Source: Bacillota bacterium (GTDB taxonomy: Bacteria; Bacillota; Clostridia; Christensenellales; SZUA-584). From it: a DNA stretch of 64,000 bases. Shown here piece after piece: positions 42,513 to 50,507 of this stretch (the stretch's first letter is position 1; the number at the start of each line of letters is the position of its first letter). The translations under genes were made by a program, and so were the position numbers. Where the stretch lies: the NCBI GenBank assembly GCA_023412005.1, contig JAEYOE010000015.1, positions 1 through 64,000 of the forward strand. Reading direction: 5' to 3'. The notes beneath the pieces were generated by a model, which did no database searches, was not told the DNA's origin, and was given only the letters and a program-made list of their open reading frames with translations.

Positions 42513-43982
42513 CTATACAATCCTGAAATTGCCGTACAGAACACAGCGCCGTAAGCGCGTGAATGTTCTCGCGCTCGTGAGGCCCTCACCGGTCGGTGTC
42601 GCAATGGTTAAGGTGGTAAAGCCTTCACCGTTGAACCCGAGCCCCGCGTATGACGGTGCATTCTTCACAAAAATCGTCGTGTTCAGCGCCTTAGCCGCCA
42701 TCGACAGATGCGAGACGTTTTGCGAATGCATCATGGCCGTATGCCGGCAGCCGTTTTCAGCCTTAATCGCTTTTCTTATGGCTTCGTCGATCGAACGCAC
42801 AGTCGTGATGCCAAGCACCGGCATCAGCATTTCCACGTTGATGAACGGATGATTAAAATCGACCGCAGCGATCACCAGACGAGGTTCACCCGTGAAGTCG
42901 ATGCCGCTGGCTTTAAGTATCACAGATGCATCACGGCCCACGAAATTACGGTTGGGCGTGTATTTGCCGTTTTTATTCTCGAGCACCGTATTAACGACTT
43001 TATTGATATCCGCGCCAGAAATTCTAAACGCGCCGTTTTTCACCATTTCGCTCATCAGTTTTTCTGCGATGTTTTCAAACGCAATCACTTCTTTTTCGGC
43101 GATACACAGCACGTTATTATCAAAGCTGGCACCATCCACAATATCTTTCGCAGCCTGTGGAACGATGGCCGTATCATCAACGATGACCGGCGGATTGCCG
43201 GGGCCGGCTGCAACCACCTTTTTGCCCGTTTTCATGGCCACCTTCACCACCGCTTCGCCGCCCGTTATCGAGAGCAGCGGAACATCCGGATGTTCCATGA
43301 TCGCTTTACCTGATTCTAAGCTGGGTTCTTTGACCGCACAAATCAACGTTGAGGGGCCGCCCGCCGCCGCGATAGCTTCATTAAGTATGCGCATCGTCTC
43401 GATGGACACTTTTTTAGCCCCCGGGTGCGGATTGAAAACAATAGCGTTGCCCGCTGCAATCATGCTGATGGAATTGTTGATCACGCTGGACGGCGGATTT
43501 GTGGACGGCGTGATGGACCCGATGACGCCATACGGTGCACGTTCGACCAGTGTTAATCCAAAATCGCCGGAAATCGCATCTGCTGTGAGGTCCTCAATAC
43601 CAGGCGTTTTGTTTGCCGCCAGCAGATTCTTCTTCACCTTGTCTTCCACACGGCCATAGCCCGTTTCGCTGTTCGCAAGCTCCGCCAAATAACGGGCATT
43701 TTTTTTACTGGCTTCGCGCATGGCATCAATAATCTGCCCTCTTTTTTCAAGCGTTAACAGGCTCAGCTCGATCTGGGCTGCTTTCGCAGACTGTATGGCC
43801 TCTTCTGCCGTATCACAGAGCCATCTGCCTGCCGATACTTTAGCCACGCTGTCAGGCACATTAACCACGCTGTCCGTTACTCCGGGCACGCTGCCTGTTG
43901 CTCTGGACACGCCGCTCGACCCAACCAATTGCTTGACTGTGTCGTCTACAATACTTCTGATTTGCTCGTCCGTTAAACTCAT
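42513..43982 (-). CDS. CoA-acylating aldehyde dehydrogenase of the microcompartment (PduP/EutE-like)
   Basis: Converts an aldehyde with CoA and NAD+ to acyl-CoA; the signature enzyme of catabolic microcompartments. 489 residues. An N-terminal amphipathic encapsulation helix (LTDEQIRSIVDDTVKQLV, residues 3-20) is joined to the catalytic domain by a linker of about 30 residues built from a 7-residue tandem repeat. The catalytic cysteine is C293 in NNVLCIAEKEV. ITPSTNPPSSVINNS and GGEAVVKVAMKTGKKV are typical of the PduP group. It follows a BMC-P gene after 15 bases. Confidence 0.92.
   Translation of the reverse strand: MSLTDEQIRSIVDDTVKQLVGSSGVSRATGSVPGVTDSVVNVPDSVAKVSAGRWLCDTAEEAIQSAKAAQIELSLLTLEKRGQIIDAMREASKKNARYLAELANSETGYGRVEDKVKKNLLAANKTPGIEDLTADAISGDFGLTLVERAPYGVIGSITPSTNPPSSVINNSISMIAAGNAIVFNPHPGAKKVSIETMRILNEAIAAAGGPSTLICAVKEPSLESGKAIMEHPDVPLLSITGGEAVVKVAMKTGKKVVAAGPGNPPVIVDDTAIVPQAAKDIVDGASFDNNVLCIAEKEVIAFENIAEKLMSEMVKNGAFRISGADINKVVNTVLENKNGKYTPNRNFVGRDASVILKASGIDFTGEPRLVIAAVDFNHPFINVEMLMPVLGITTVRSIDEAIRKAIKAENGCRHTAMMHSQNVSHLSMAAKALNTTIFVKNAPSYAGLGFNGEGFTTLTIATPTGEGLTSARTFTRLRRCVLYGNFRIV
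43845..43928. repeat. 21-bp tandem repeat in the aldehyde dehydrogenase linker
   Basis: Four units of 21 bp, each starting CACGC(T/C)G (43845, 43866, 43887, 43908), encode degenerate heptads such as DSVVNVP and DSVAKVS. The unit length is exactly seven codons, so copy-number changes would keep the frame. Confidence 0.75.
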
Positions 43983-43997
43983 ATCAAAACCTCATTA

Positions 43998-44321
43998 CTA
44001 CTTTTTTGCTGTGGGTTCATCTTTTAGTTCAAATTTTCTGAAAACGAGATTGCCTCTCAGTTCCACTGAATCGATAATGGCGATAATTGCAAGATCCGAC
44101 GGCTTGCCGTCTGTCAGCGCGGTTTGCCTCGATGAGCTGCCGCCGACGCACATCACAACCTCACCTTCACCTGCTCCCACGGTATCGATGGCAACAAGCG
44201 GCGCACCTTTTTCTTCAAAGCTTTCTATATCAATGGGCACAATAATCAACAGCTTTAAGCCCTGAAGTTTATCAGCCTTATTCGTGCTGACCACATTTCC
44301 TCTGACCCGTGCAAGTATCAT
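43998..44321 (-). CDS. BMC-P pentameric shell protein (EutN/CcmL), copy 3
   Basis: A 107-residue vertex protein: ARVRGNVVSTNKADKLQGLKLL, AIDTVGAGEGEVVMCVGGSSSRQT and LAIIAIIDSVEL. It has the most canonical glycine-rich pore segment of the three BMC-P copies and a C-terminal extension of about 15 charged residues. It lies between the aldehyde dehydrogenase and the 225-residue cargo protein. Confidence 0.92.
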   Translation of the reverse strand: MILARVRGNVVSTNKADKLQGLKLLIIVPIDIESFEEKGAPLVAIDTVGAGEGEVVMCVGGSSSRQTALTDGKPSDLAIIAIIDSVELRGNLVFRKFELKDEPTAKK

Positions 44322-44336
44322 AAAATCCCTCCAAGT

Positions 44337-45014
44337 TTACTCATCGATCGAGACGTGCAACTCTTTGGCCGCGTCTCTTGCCAGCGGTGTCACAATGGCA
44401 CCCGGCGCACACCTAATGCGCTCTTTATGTTGCTTATACGCATCCATAACCTCTGTTTCGGTCACCAGAGAATACTGCCCTTCCGGCTTACCGACTGAGA
44501 GCTTCAGCGTCTTTACGTTGGCGCCCATGTTCTCTATCGCCAGCAGCGCATCGTTGAGCCCTTCAAAGTAAGTGCCCCGCATAAAGCTCGGTTTCTCAAA
44601 ATCCATTATCACAGTGACGCTTTTGTTCCACAGCAGCGCCCGCATGAGTGCCTGCTCAACAAAACCCCGATCGTCTCCGCTTGCTATGTTTTTCAGCATC
44701 CACAGCGGCGGCGATGCCAATATAACCTGCGAGCAGCCTTTCATCGTCTCCATCAGCTGCTGCTTGTCTTGCTGCGTTTCGGTTGCTGAAATGGTGCCTT
44801 CCCCCAGCAATGCCGCGCCTTCTCCGGCGCAAACGAGGCCATCAGGGCAGTTGTTGCTTAAATACGCCTTCAATGGCCCAATATCGGGCACATAAGACGG
44901 TATCAGTACAAGCGTGCCCTTTTCCGTTTTCTCAGGCTCCATCATTTGCCTGATGACCCGTTCGGCGACCCGGCGAATCAGCATTTTCAATTCTCTGCTA
45001 TCGTCTATATTCAT
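44337..45014 (-). CDS. Microcompartment-associated protein with encapsulation-type N-terminus, flavoprotein-like
   Basis: A 225-residue protein whose function I cannot assign. The first 25 residues (SRELKMLIRRVAERVIRQMM) form an amphipathic helix like a microcompartment targeting peptide. The rest alternates hydrophobic strands and helices (TLVLIPSYVPDIGPLKAYL, SQVILASPPLWMLKNIASG, NKSVTVIMDFEKPSF), reminiscent of the flavoprotein (HFCD) fold. It ends with AIVTPLARDAAKELHVSI, an ending common in microcompartment-associated proteins. It overlaps pduL by 4 bases. Confidence 0.6.
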   Translation of the reverse strand: MNIDDSRELKMLIRRVAERVIRQMMEPEKTEKGTLVLIPSYVPDIGPLKAYLSNNCPDGLVCAGEGAALLGEGTISATETQQDKQQLMETMKGCSQVILASPPLWMLKNIASGDDRGFVEQALMRALLWNKSVTVIMDFEKPSFMRGTYFEGLNDALLAIENMGANVKTLKLSVGKPEGQYSLVTETEVMDAYKQHKERIRCAPGAIVTPLARDAAKELHVSIDE

Positions 45015-45670
45015 CGTATCAGTTCCAACAGGTCTCCATTTTTAATGCAAGCGGCATTCGCTTCGTCGGTGTCGATATGCATTTCGAGCGAATGCGCCTT
45101 ACCCGACCGCACAAGAACATTACCGAATACCGTTTCTCTTTCGCCGCTCTTCTTTACGCTGATCACATCACCGTTTTTCAGCCCGTAAAGCGCGGCTTCT
45201 TCATCAGATATGTGCAGGTGTCTGGCCGCCACAATCACGCCTTGCGCCAGCGTCAGCTCCCCTGCGGGGCCAATGAGCTTGCAGCCAAGCGTTCCCGCTA
45301 TATCGCCCGACATTCTGACAACCGGCTTAATCCCGAGCTTAAACGAATCCGTCAGCGAAATTTCCACCTGAGTATCCGGGCGCTCCGGCCCCAAGATTCT
45401 CACGTTTGCAATGCTGCCCTTCGGGCCGGCTATGGTGATGCGTTCTTCACACGCAAACTGATCCGGCTGAGAGAGATTTCTCATTTTACGCAGCTTATAT
45501 CCCGCCCCGAAGAGCTTTTCCAAATCGCCTGCGGATATATGGATATGCCTTTGAGAGGATGCGACGGGAATTAAATATTCTTTATTTTGCGCCATGCTTT
45601 TAACCAGTGTCAGTGTGACAAGGCGCTTTACACATTCTTTTTCCATACTCCAATTGAGCTGCCTTTTCAT
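45011..45670 (-). CDS. pduL: Phosphotransacylase PduL
   Basis: Converts acyl-CoA and phosphate to acyl-phosphate and CoA, recycling CoA inside the shell. Both zinc-binding histidine motifs are present: RHIHIS (H42, H44) and RHLHIS (H151, H153). About 25 N-terminal residues rich in Lys, Leu and Val precede the catalytic domain and resemble its encapsulation helix. No good ribosome-binding site is seen for this ATG; an ATG eight codons on also lacks a well-spaced one, so the exact start is uncertain. 219 residues. Confidence 0.92.
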   Translation of the reverse strand: MKRQLNWSMEKECVKRLVTLTLVKSMAQNKEYLIPVASSQRHIHISAGDLEKLFGAGYKLRKMRNLSQPDQFACEERITIAGPKGSIANVRILGPERPDTQVEISLTDSFKLGIKPVVRMSGDIAGTLGCKLIGPAGELTLAQGVIVAARHLHISDEEAALYGLKNGDVISVKKSGERETVFGNVLVRSGKAHSLEMHIDTDEANAACIKNGDLLELIR

Positions 45671-45772
45671 TTTTTATGATCTGCATGGCCCTTTGCTTTG
45701 CAGCAAAACGCTGCAGCTCCCGCCTCTGTAAACCCCGACAGCATAGTATACAGGGCGAACCACGACGGTTTT

Positions 45773-46903
45773 TTATGTCTTGACCCAGCAACCGCGTTCA
45801 TGCGATTCGTACGCTTTTTCCATCACATGCTGTATGTAAGCGCCGTCCGCGAGATCAGGTGTGCAGGGTTTGTCTTCGTACACACAGTTTAAAAAGGTGT
45901 AAAGGCTATGCACATGAGCCCGGAGCCATCCTCCGGGAAGCTTCGGCGACGGGAATTCTCCTCCCGGCGCTTCGAACCGCTGTACCGATTCGATCTTCGT
46001 AAACCCTTTGTTTCCCCCGAGAGCAACATCCGGCTGTGTGTTATCGTAAAACCACACCCAGTTCGGATCCATCAGATTTAGTTTAATCGCTCCCTTATCC
46101 CCGTATATTTCAACGATGAATTCATCATTGGTTCCCGTTGCGATCTTCGACACGTTGATTGTGCCGTGGGCGCCGTTTTTCATTTCCGCAACGATATACG
46201 CTGCGTCGTCCACGTCAACTTTTCTCATCTGGCCGTTTTCGTCAGGCCTTTGCTTATGAGCAATCTGCATTTTTGCATACAGCCCGTCATACTCGCCCAT
46301 CAGATAATACAGCATGTCGAGTACATGAGAGCCCATATCAAAAAGCGTTCCGCCGCAGGCCTTTTCTTTGTCGTACTTCCAGTTGAACTTCTTATTCGGG
46401 TCCGCATTGCTCGCGTGCATGTAAGATGCGTTAAACCCGAGAATTCTCCCTAGGCGCCCCTCTTCGATGATCTGCCTCGCGCGCATGACGGATGGGAAGA
46501 ACCGATTGTGAAACACTGTCTGATGCCTAAGGCTCTTGCCTTCCACAGCCCTCAGCATGCTTTGCGCCTGTTGCTCGTTCGCGGCAAGCGGCTTCTCACA
46601 ATAAATGTGCAGCCCGCGCTGTGCTGCCTTAATGACGCACTCGGCGTGCTGAAAATTTGGAAGACAGATGCTGACCGCGTCAATATCGGCCTTCAGCAGT
46701 ATGTCATCCAGGTTATCGGTGGCAAACTCAAAGCCATAGCTTTCCTTGGCCTTTTGCGCGGTGGACAGCGTGCGGTTATACACCCAGGCCAGCTTCACCT
46801 TAAAGGGCAGATCATTATAGAAAAACGGCAGAGCGGTATAGGCGTAGGTATGAACCTTACCGATAAAGCCCATACCCAGCACCGCAACTTTGATTTCCTT
46901 CAT
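45773..46903 (-). CDS. Gfo/Idh/MocA-family oxidoreductase
   Basis: An NAD(P)-dependent sugar or cyclitol dehydrogenase of 376 residues. The N-terminal Rossmann motif is VAVLGMGFIGKVH; the catalytic EKPLA motif with its lysine is in YCEKPLAANEQQ. The C-terminal beta-sheet domain holds the substrate-site DMGSHVLDM. It has no targeting peptide, so it should act in the cytosol before the aldolase step. It starts two bases after the upstream SDR gene. The substrate is unknown. Confidence 0.88.
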   Translation of the reverse strand: MKEIKVAVLGMGFIGKVHTYAYTALPFFYNDLPFKVKLAWVYNRTLSTAQKAKESYGFEFATDNLDDILLKADIDAVSICLPNFQHAECVIKAAQRGLHIYCEKPLAANEQQAQSMLRAVEGKSLRHQTVFHNRFFPSVMRARQIIEEGRLGRILGFNASYMHASNADPNKKFNWKYDKEKACGGTLFDMGSHVLDMLYYLMGEYDGLYAKMQIAHKQRPDENGQMRKVDVDDAAYIVAEMKNGAHGTINVSKIATGTNDEFIVEIYGDKGAIKLNLMDPNWVWFYDNTQPDVALGGNKGFTKIESVQRFEAPGGEFPSPKLPGGWLRAHVHSLYTFLNCVYEDKPCTPDLADGAYIQHVMEKAYESHERGCWVKT

Positions 46904-46905
46904 TT

Positions 46906-47670
46906 CTATATCAGCATACCGCCGGTTACGTCAACACAGGTACCGTTGATGAAATCACCCTTCGTGGACGCAAGGAACGCAACGGTGTAGCCGACTTCCT
47001 GAGCCGTCGAGATTCTTCCCGACGGAATACGCTCCACGTACGAAGCAAGTATTTCCGGCTTGGAAAGCTTGTCTTCGTTAAGCGGCGTTCTCACCATGCC
47101 CGGTATCACACCGTTGACGATGATACCGTATGGCGAAAACTCTCTGGCCAGCGCCTTGGTTAACAAATTGAGGCCGCCCTTTGCGGACACATAGTGCGCA
47201 TGAGCCGGTGTATTAACGGCATAGGCTGATTTGGATGTGACGTTTACGATTCTGCCTCTGATGCCAGCTTTCTTGTAATAGACACACGCTCTTTTGCTGA
47301 TCATGAACGGTCCGGTCAGATTCACATCAATCACCTTGCGCCACTCTGCGTCTGTCATGTCTTCAATCATCGTGGTTGGCCAGATACCTGCGTTGTTGAC
47401 AACCACATCGAGATGGCCGAACTTATCCACAGATTCCTGAATCATTCTGTCGATGTCTTCGTCCCTCGTGATATCGCCATACATAGCTATATGTGTACCG
47501 CCGTATCTTTGGCTGAGCGAATCGACAAACTTGAGCACGCCCGGTTCATCTATGATATAGTTAACAACGATATTTGCACCTTCCTGTGCAAACACCTCAC
47601 AGATTCCGGCACCAAGCCCAGCACCGCCACCCGTGACCAGCACGGTTTTCCCCTTTAACCCGAGATCCAT
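46906..47670 (-). CDS. Short-chain dehydrogenase/reductase (SDR) 1
   Basis: A 254-residue classical SDR: cofactor motif VTGGGAGLGAG (about residues 12-22), NNAG, catalytic Ser in VNVTSKSAY and YxxxK in HYVSAKGGL. It ends GTCVDVTGGMLI as usual. The basic or acidic residue choosing NAD or NADP is not decisive here. It is encoded between a BMC-H gene and the Gfo/Idh gene without a targeting peptide, so it probably oxidises the sugar or its phosphate in the cytosol. Confidence 0.89.
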   Translation of the reverse strand: MDLGLKGKTVLVTGGGAGLGAGICEVFAQEGANIVVNYIIDEPGVLKFVDSLSQRYGGTHIAMYGDITRDEDIDRMIQESVDKFGHLDVVVNNAGIWPTTMIEDMTDAEWRKVIDVNLTGPFMISKRACVYYKKAGIRGRIVNVTSKSAYAVNTPAHAHYVSAKGGLNLLTKALAREFSPYGIIVNGVIPGMVRTPLNEDKLSKPEILASYVERIPSGRISTAQEVGYTVAFLASTKGDFINGTCVDVTGGMLI

Positions 47671-47700
47671 TTGAATGCCTCCTTTGCGTCTAGCCCAGTG

Positions 47701-47982
47701 TTATTTTGCAGGAAGGATCTTCTCCACATCTGAATGCGGACGCGGTATCACATGAACAGACACCAGCTCGCCAACGCGCTTCGCAGCTGATGCACCGGCA
47801 TCAACACTGGCCTTAACCGCACCGACATCGCCTCTGACCATCACAGTCACGAGACCGGAGCCGATCATTTCTTTACCCATAAGTTCCACGCTGGCAGCCT
47901 TCACCATGGCATCAGCCGCTTCAATTGCTCCGATCAAACCCTTTGTTTCCACCATTCCTAATGCTTGCTTATCCATATTCAT
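47701..47982 (-). CDS. BMC-H hexameric shell protein, copy 3
   Basis: A 93-residue shell protein nearly identical in its core to copies 1 and 2 ([40 protein letters not shown]) and ending [17 protein letters not shown]. Its main difference is [12 protein letters not shown] in the pore-loop region. It is set apart from the other shell genes, next to deoC2. Confidence 0.93.
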   Translation of the reverse strand: MNMDKQALGMVETKGLIGAIEAADAMVKAASVELMGKEMIGSGLVTVMVRGDVGAVKASVDAGASAAKRVGELVSVHVIPRPHSDVEKILPAK

Positions 47983-47990
47983 TTACTCCC

Positions 47991-48812
47991 TTAATATTCG
48001 TTTTTGGTTATTTTGACGTTTCCGCTTGGGCAGGTTGCTGAGCACTTGCCGCAATTTGTACACTCGTGCTGGTTCTCATTCTTGACAATTATTATTCCTT
48101 TGCTGGTGCCCATTCTCACCGCACCGGCGTTAAGCATCGCATCGCATGTTTTGCGATCGTTGATGCCGGTAGAGGCTTTCACCATCACGCTGTCTCCCAC
48201 AGTGCGTTTCATCAGGCGGATATCTTCGACAGTGGCACCGCCCGACCCAAAGCCTGTGGATGTTTTGACAAAATCGGTACCGGCCCGTTTTGCCAGCTCG
48301 CAAACGCGAACTTTTTCTTCATCCGTCAGAAGGCAGGTTTCAATGATGACCTTGACCATTGCTTTGGGATGAGCCGCGTCCACAACGCCTTTGATATCCT
48401 CATAAACCAGATCGTAATCCTTGTCTTTCAGAGCGCCGACGTTGATAACCATATCGACTTCTTCGGCGCCGTTTTTCACGGCTTCCATGGTTTCCACAGC
48501 TTTTACAAAGCTCGTGTTTGCTCCGAGAGGGAAGCCGATAACGCAGCATGTTTTCACACCGGATCCGGCCAGCTCAGACGCAACAAACTTCACATGGGTG
48601 GGGTTCACGCAAACGCTTGCGAATTTCCATTCCTTCGCTTCGTCGCAGAACTTCTTGACTGTGCTCTTGGGTGTCTCGGGCTTAAGCACCGTATGATCCA
48701 TATATTTGGCGTACGATGCATCAAAGCCGGAGCTCTTTTTCACACTTGAATTGTCCTGAACTTCTTTTAATACTTCATTGGTAATCTCTCTGACGATTTT
48801 TTCTATGTCCAT
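47991..48812 (-). CDS. deoC: Deoxyribose-phosphate aldolase with C-terminal [4Fe-4S]-type motif (DeoC2)
   Basis: A 273-residue aldolase cleaving 2-deoxyribose 5-phosphate-type substrates to an aldehyde and glyceraldehyde 3-phosphate. The active site is canonical: D120 (EEVD), Schiff-base K183 in [17 protein letters not shown] and K212 in VKASTG. N-terminal residues 2-20 form an amphipathic helix plus a Ser/Lys linker, a likely encapsulation peptide. After the barrel comes an unusual tail with C251-x2-C254-x2-C257-x3-C261-P, the exact spacing of a ferredoxin-type [4Fe-4S] site. Only one such motif is present. DeoC enzymes normally lack this tail. Confidence 0.9.
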   Translation of the reverse strand: MDIEKIVREITNEVLKEVQDNSSVKKSSGFDASYAKYMDHTVLKPETPKSTVKKFCDEAKEWKFASVCVNPTHVKFVASELAGSGVKTCCVIGFPLGANTSFVKAVETMEAVKNGAEEVDMVINVGALKDKDYDLVYEDIKGVVDAAHPKAMVKVIIETCLLTDEEKVRVCELAKRAGTDFVKTSTGFGSGGATVEDIRLMKRTVGDSVMVKASTGINDRKTCDAMLNAGAVRMGTSKGIIIVKNENQHECTNCGKCSATCPSGNVKITKNEY

Positions 48813-48827
48813 ATTCGTCTCCTTCTT

Positions 48828-49616
48828 TTAGTGCATTTCACGGCCGCCCGTTACATTGAACGCCTGGCCTGTGCAATAATCTCCCGATACGGTGAGGAAA
48901 AACACAAAGTCAACAACGTCTTCCTTCTTTGTCAGTCTGCCGAGCGGCACCTTTGCCGTGAACTTCTTAACAACTTCATCCTTAGGCAGCTTTAAATTGT
49001 CAATGTATCCGGCACTGACGTTCGACCACACGCCTGTGGCATCGGTGATACCGGGGCAGATGGAGTTTATCTTAATGTTGTAGTTCGCATATTCAAATGC
49101 GAGCGCCTGAGTCAGCACAATCACCGCACCCTTTGCCGCACTGTAAGGGCCCATCAGCGCAGAACCCGTTTTGCCTGACTTGGAAGCAAAGTTGATGATT
49201 CTGCCTTCGTTGTTCTTCTTCATGCTTTCAATAGCCCCTTGTATACAGTATGCTGTGCCGTATACATTAACCTTGAACATTTTGTCAAAAACGGCTTCAT
49301 CGTTCTCTTCGAAAGGTCTCTGATCCACAACGCCCGCGTTGTTAACCAGTGTATAAATATCACCGACTTCGCTCGTGATCTGCTTAAAGCACTTCAGCAC
49401 CGCATCTCTGTCGGTAATGTTGAGTATAATCCCTTTTGCATAATAACCCTTTTTGCTCAGCTCTTCGGCCGATTTCTCCACCAGCGGATCAATGTCGATC
49501 AATACCACTTTGGCACCCTGCTCGGCATACTTTTCTGCAATTGCGAAGCCTATGCTTTTAGCGGCTCCCGTTACAACGCAGACCTTGTCTTTCAAATTGT
49601 CAGAATATAGCCCCAT
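48828..49616 (-). CDS. Short-chain dehydrogenase/reductase (SDR) 2
   Basis: A 262-residue SDR: VTGAAKSIGFAIAEKYAEQG, then VVLIDID (the aspartate favours NAD), NNAG, catalytic Ser in NFASKSGKTG and Tyr-Lys in PYSAAKGAV. The C-terminus reads TGQAFNVTGGREMH. It is related to sugar-alcohol dehydrogenases; substrate unknown. It is the second gene of the operon, after the Rpe-like gene, and has no targeting peptide. Confidence 0.89.
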   Translation of the reverse strand: MGLYSDNLKDKVCVVTGAAKSIGFAIAEKYAEQGAKVVLIDIDPLVEKSAEELSKKGYYAKGIILNITDRDAVLKCFKQITSEVGDIYTLVNNAGVVDQRPFEENDEAVFDKMFKVNVYGTAYCIQGAIESMKKNNEGRIINFASKSGKTGSALMGPYSAAKGAVIVLTQALAFEYANYNIKINSICPGITDATGVWSNVSAGYIDNLKLPKDEVVKKFTAKVPLGRLTKKEDVVDFVFFLTVSGDYCTGQAFNVTGGREMH

Positions 49617-49646
49617 GATGAATCCTCCTTCATATGTTTTGACTTT

Positions 49647-50297
49647 TTAAAACGTCGCTGCTTTGATAAGCTCGACTGTTTTTTTCATGTTTTGCGATCC
49701 AAAGACGAAAGAACCGGCCACCAACACGTCTGCCCCATTTGCCAGCACAACTTTATACGTGTTGGCATTGATACCGCCGTCCACCTGAATCTCGTAATGA
49801 TAGCCGTAGCGCGCTTTCAGCTCTCTCAACAGGTTCAGCTTTTCATACACATGCTCGATAATGCTTTGCCCGCCGAAGCCCACGCAAACCGACACCTGCA
49901 GCACGATATCCGCTTCCTCCAGTGCACAGCGTATCGCATCAATCGGCGTTTCGGGCGTAATGGCAATTCCGGCCAGCTTGCCTGCTTTTTTGATGTCTCT
50001 TAGCAGCCTTATATGATGCGGGTTGCTTTCGGCATGTATCGTGATTGAATCAACATCCGCTTCCACAAACGGCTGTATCATGTCCTGCGGATTGCTGATC
50101 ATAAGGTGTGCGTCTTTCCTCATGCGTTTATCGTTTCTTAATGCTTCAACGGTGCATAGCCCAACGGCAATATTGGGCACAAAGTGCCCATCCATAATGT
50201 CGAGATGCAGCAGCTCACATCCTGCTTCATAGGCTCTGTCTATATCACGCCCAAGGTTTAAGTAATCGGCTGATAGTATTGATGCGGATATTTTCAT
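49647..50297 (-). CDS. rpe: Ribulose-phosphate 3-epimerase family protein
   Basis: A 216-residue TIM-barrel epimerase. It begins KISASILSADYLNLGRDI, with the metal-binding HLDIMDGHFVPN and VDGGINANTYK segments of the Rpe/AlsE group. Rpe interconverts ribulose and xylulose 5-phosphates; the closely related AlsE handles allulose 6-phosphate. Being first in a microcompartment operon rather than in a pentose phosphate cluster suggests a dedicated role on the imported sugar phosphate. Its promoter lies about 50-75 bases upstream. Confidence 0.88.
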   Translation of the reverse strand: MKISASILSADYLNLGRDIDRAYEAGCELLHLDIMDGHFVPNIAVGLCTVEALRNDKRMRKDAHLMISNPQDMIQPFVEADVDSITIHAESNPHHIRLLRDIKKAGKLAGIAITPETPIDAIRCALEEADIVLQVSVCVGFGGQSIIEHVYEKLNLLRELKARYGYHYEIQVDGGINANTYKVVLANGADVLVAGSFVFGSQNMKKTVELIKAATF

Positions 50298-50331
50298 ATT
50301 GAACTCCAGTAAACAAATTTCACGACGAATG

Positions 50332-50346
50332 TTAACTACGAGTTAA
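50332..50346. promoter_or_regulatory. Putative operator downstream of the microcompartment promoter
   Basis: TTAACT-ACG-AGTTAA is a perfect 15-bp inverted repeat directly after the -10 box, a classic repressor position. Confidence 0.55.
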
Positions 50347-50374
50347 TGATATTATATACCTTCACCCATGTCAA
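50346..50374 (-). promoter_or_regulatory. Promoter of the microcompartment operon
   Basis: On the minus strand consensus TTGACA (50369-50374), a 17-base spacer and TATCAT (50346-50351). No other comparable promoter was noticed in the following 10 kb. Confidence 0.75.
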
Positions 50375-50390
50375 TATATGCACGCAACAT

Positions 50391-50405
50391 TGCACATTTG
50401 TTCAT
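50391..50405. promoter_or_regulatory. Shared 15-base motif, candidate SorC site (operon side)
   Basis: TGCACATTTGTTCAT, identical to 51519-51533 upstream of the adjacent SorC regulator gene. It lies 16 bases upstream of the -35 of the microcompartment promoter. Confidence 0.6.
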
Positions 50406-50437
50406 GGGGATTTTTCGTATTTTTTAAAGATGAACAA

Positions 50438-50459
50438 TAAAAAAAGCCGGTAGTCCGGC
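50438..50459 (-). terminator. Terminator of SorC regulator 1
   Basis: GCCGG-TAGT-CCGGC stem (50446-50459), then seven T on the minus strand. Confidence 0.85.
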
Positions 50460-50507
50460 AAAGTTTAAGCATTGGCCAAAATGCCATAAGTTGGTTTTGT
50501 TATGTTG

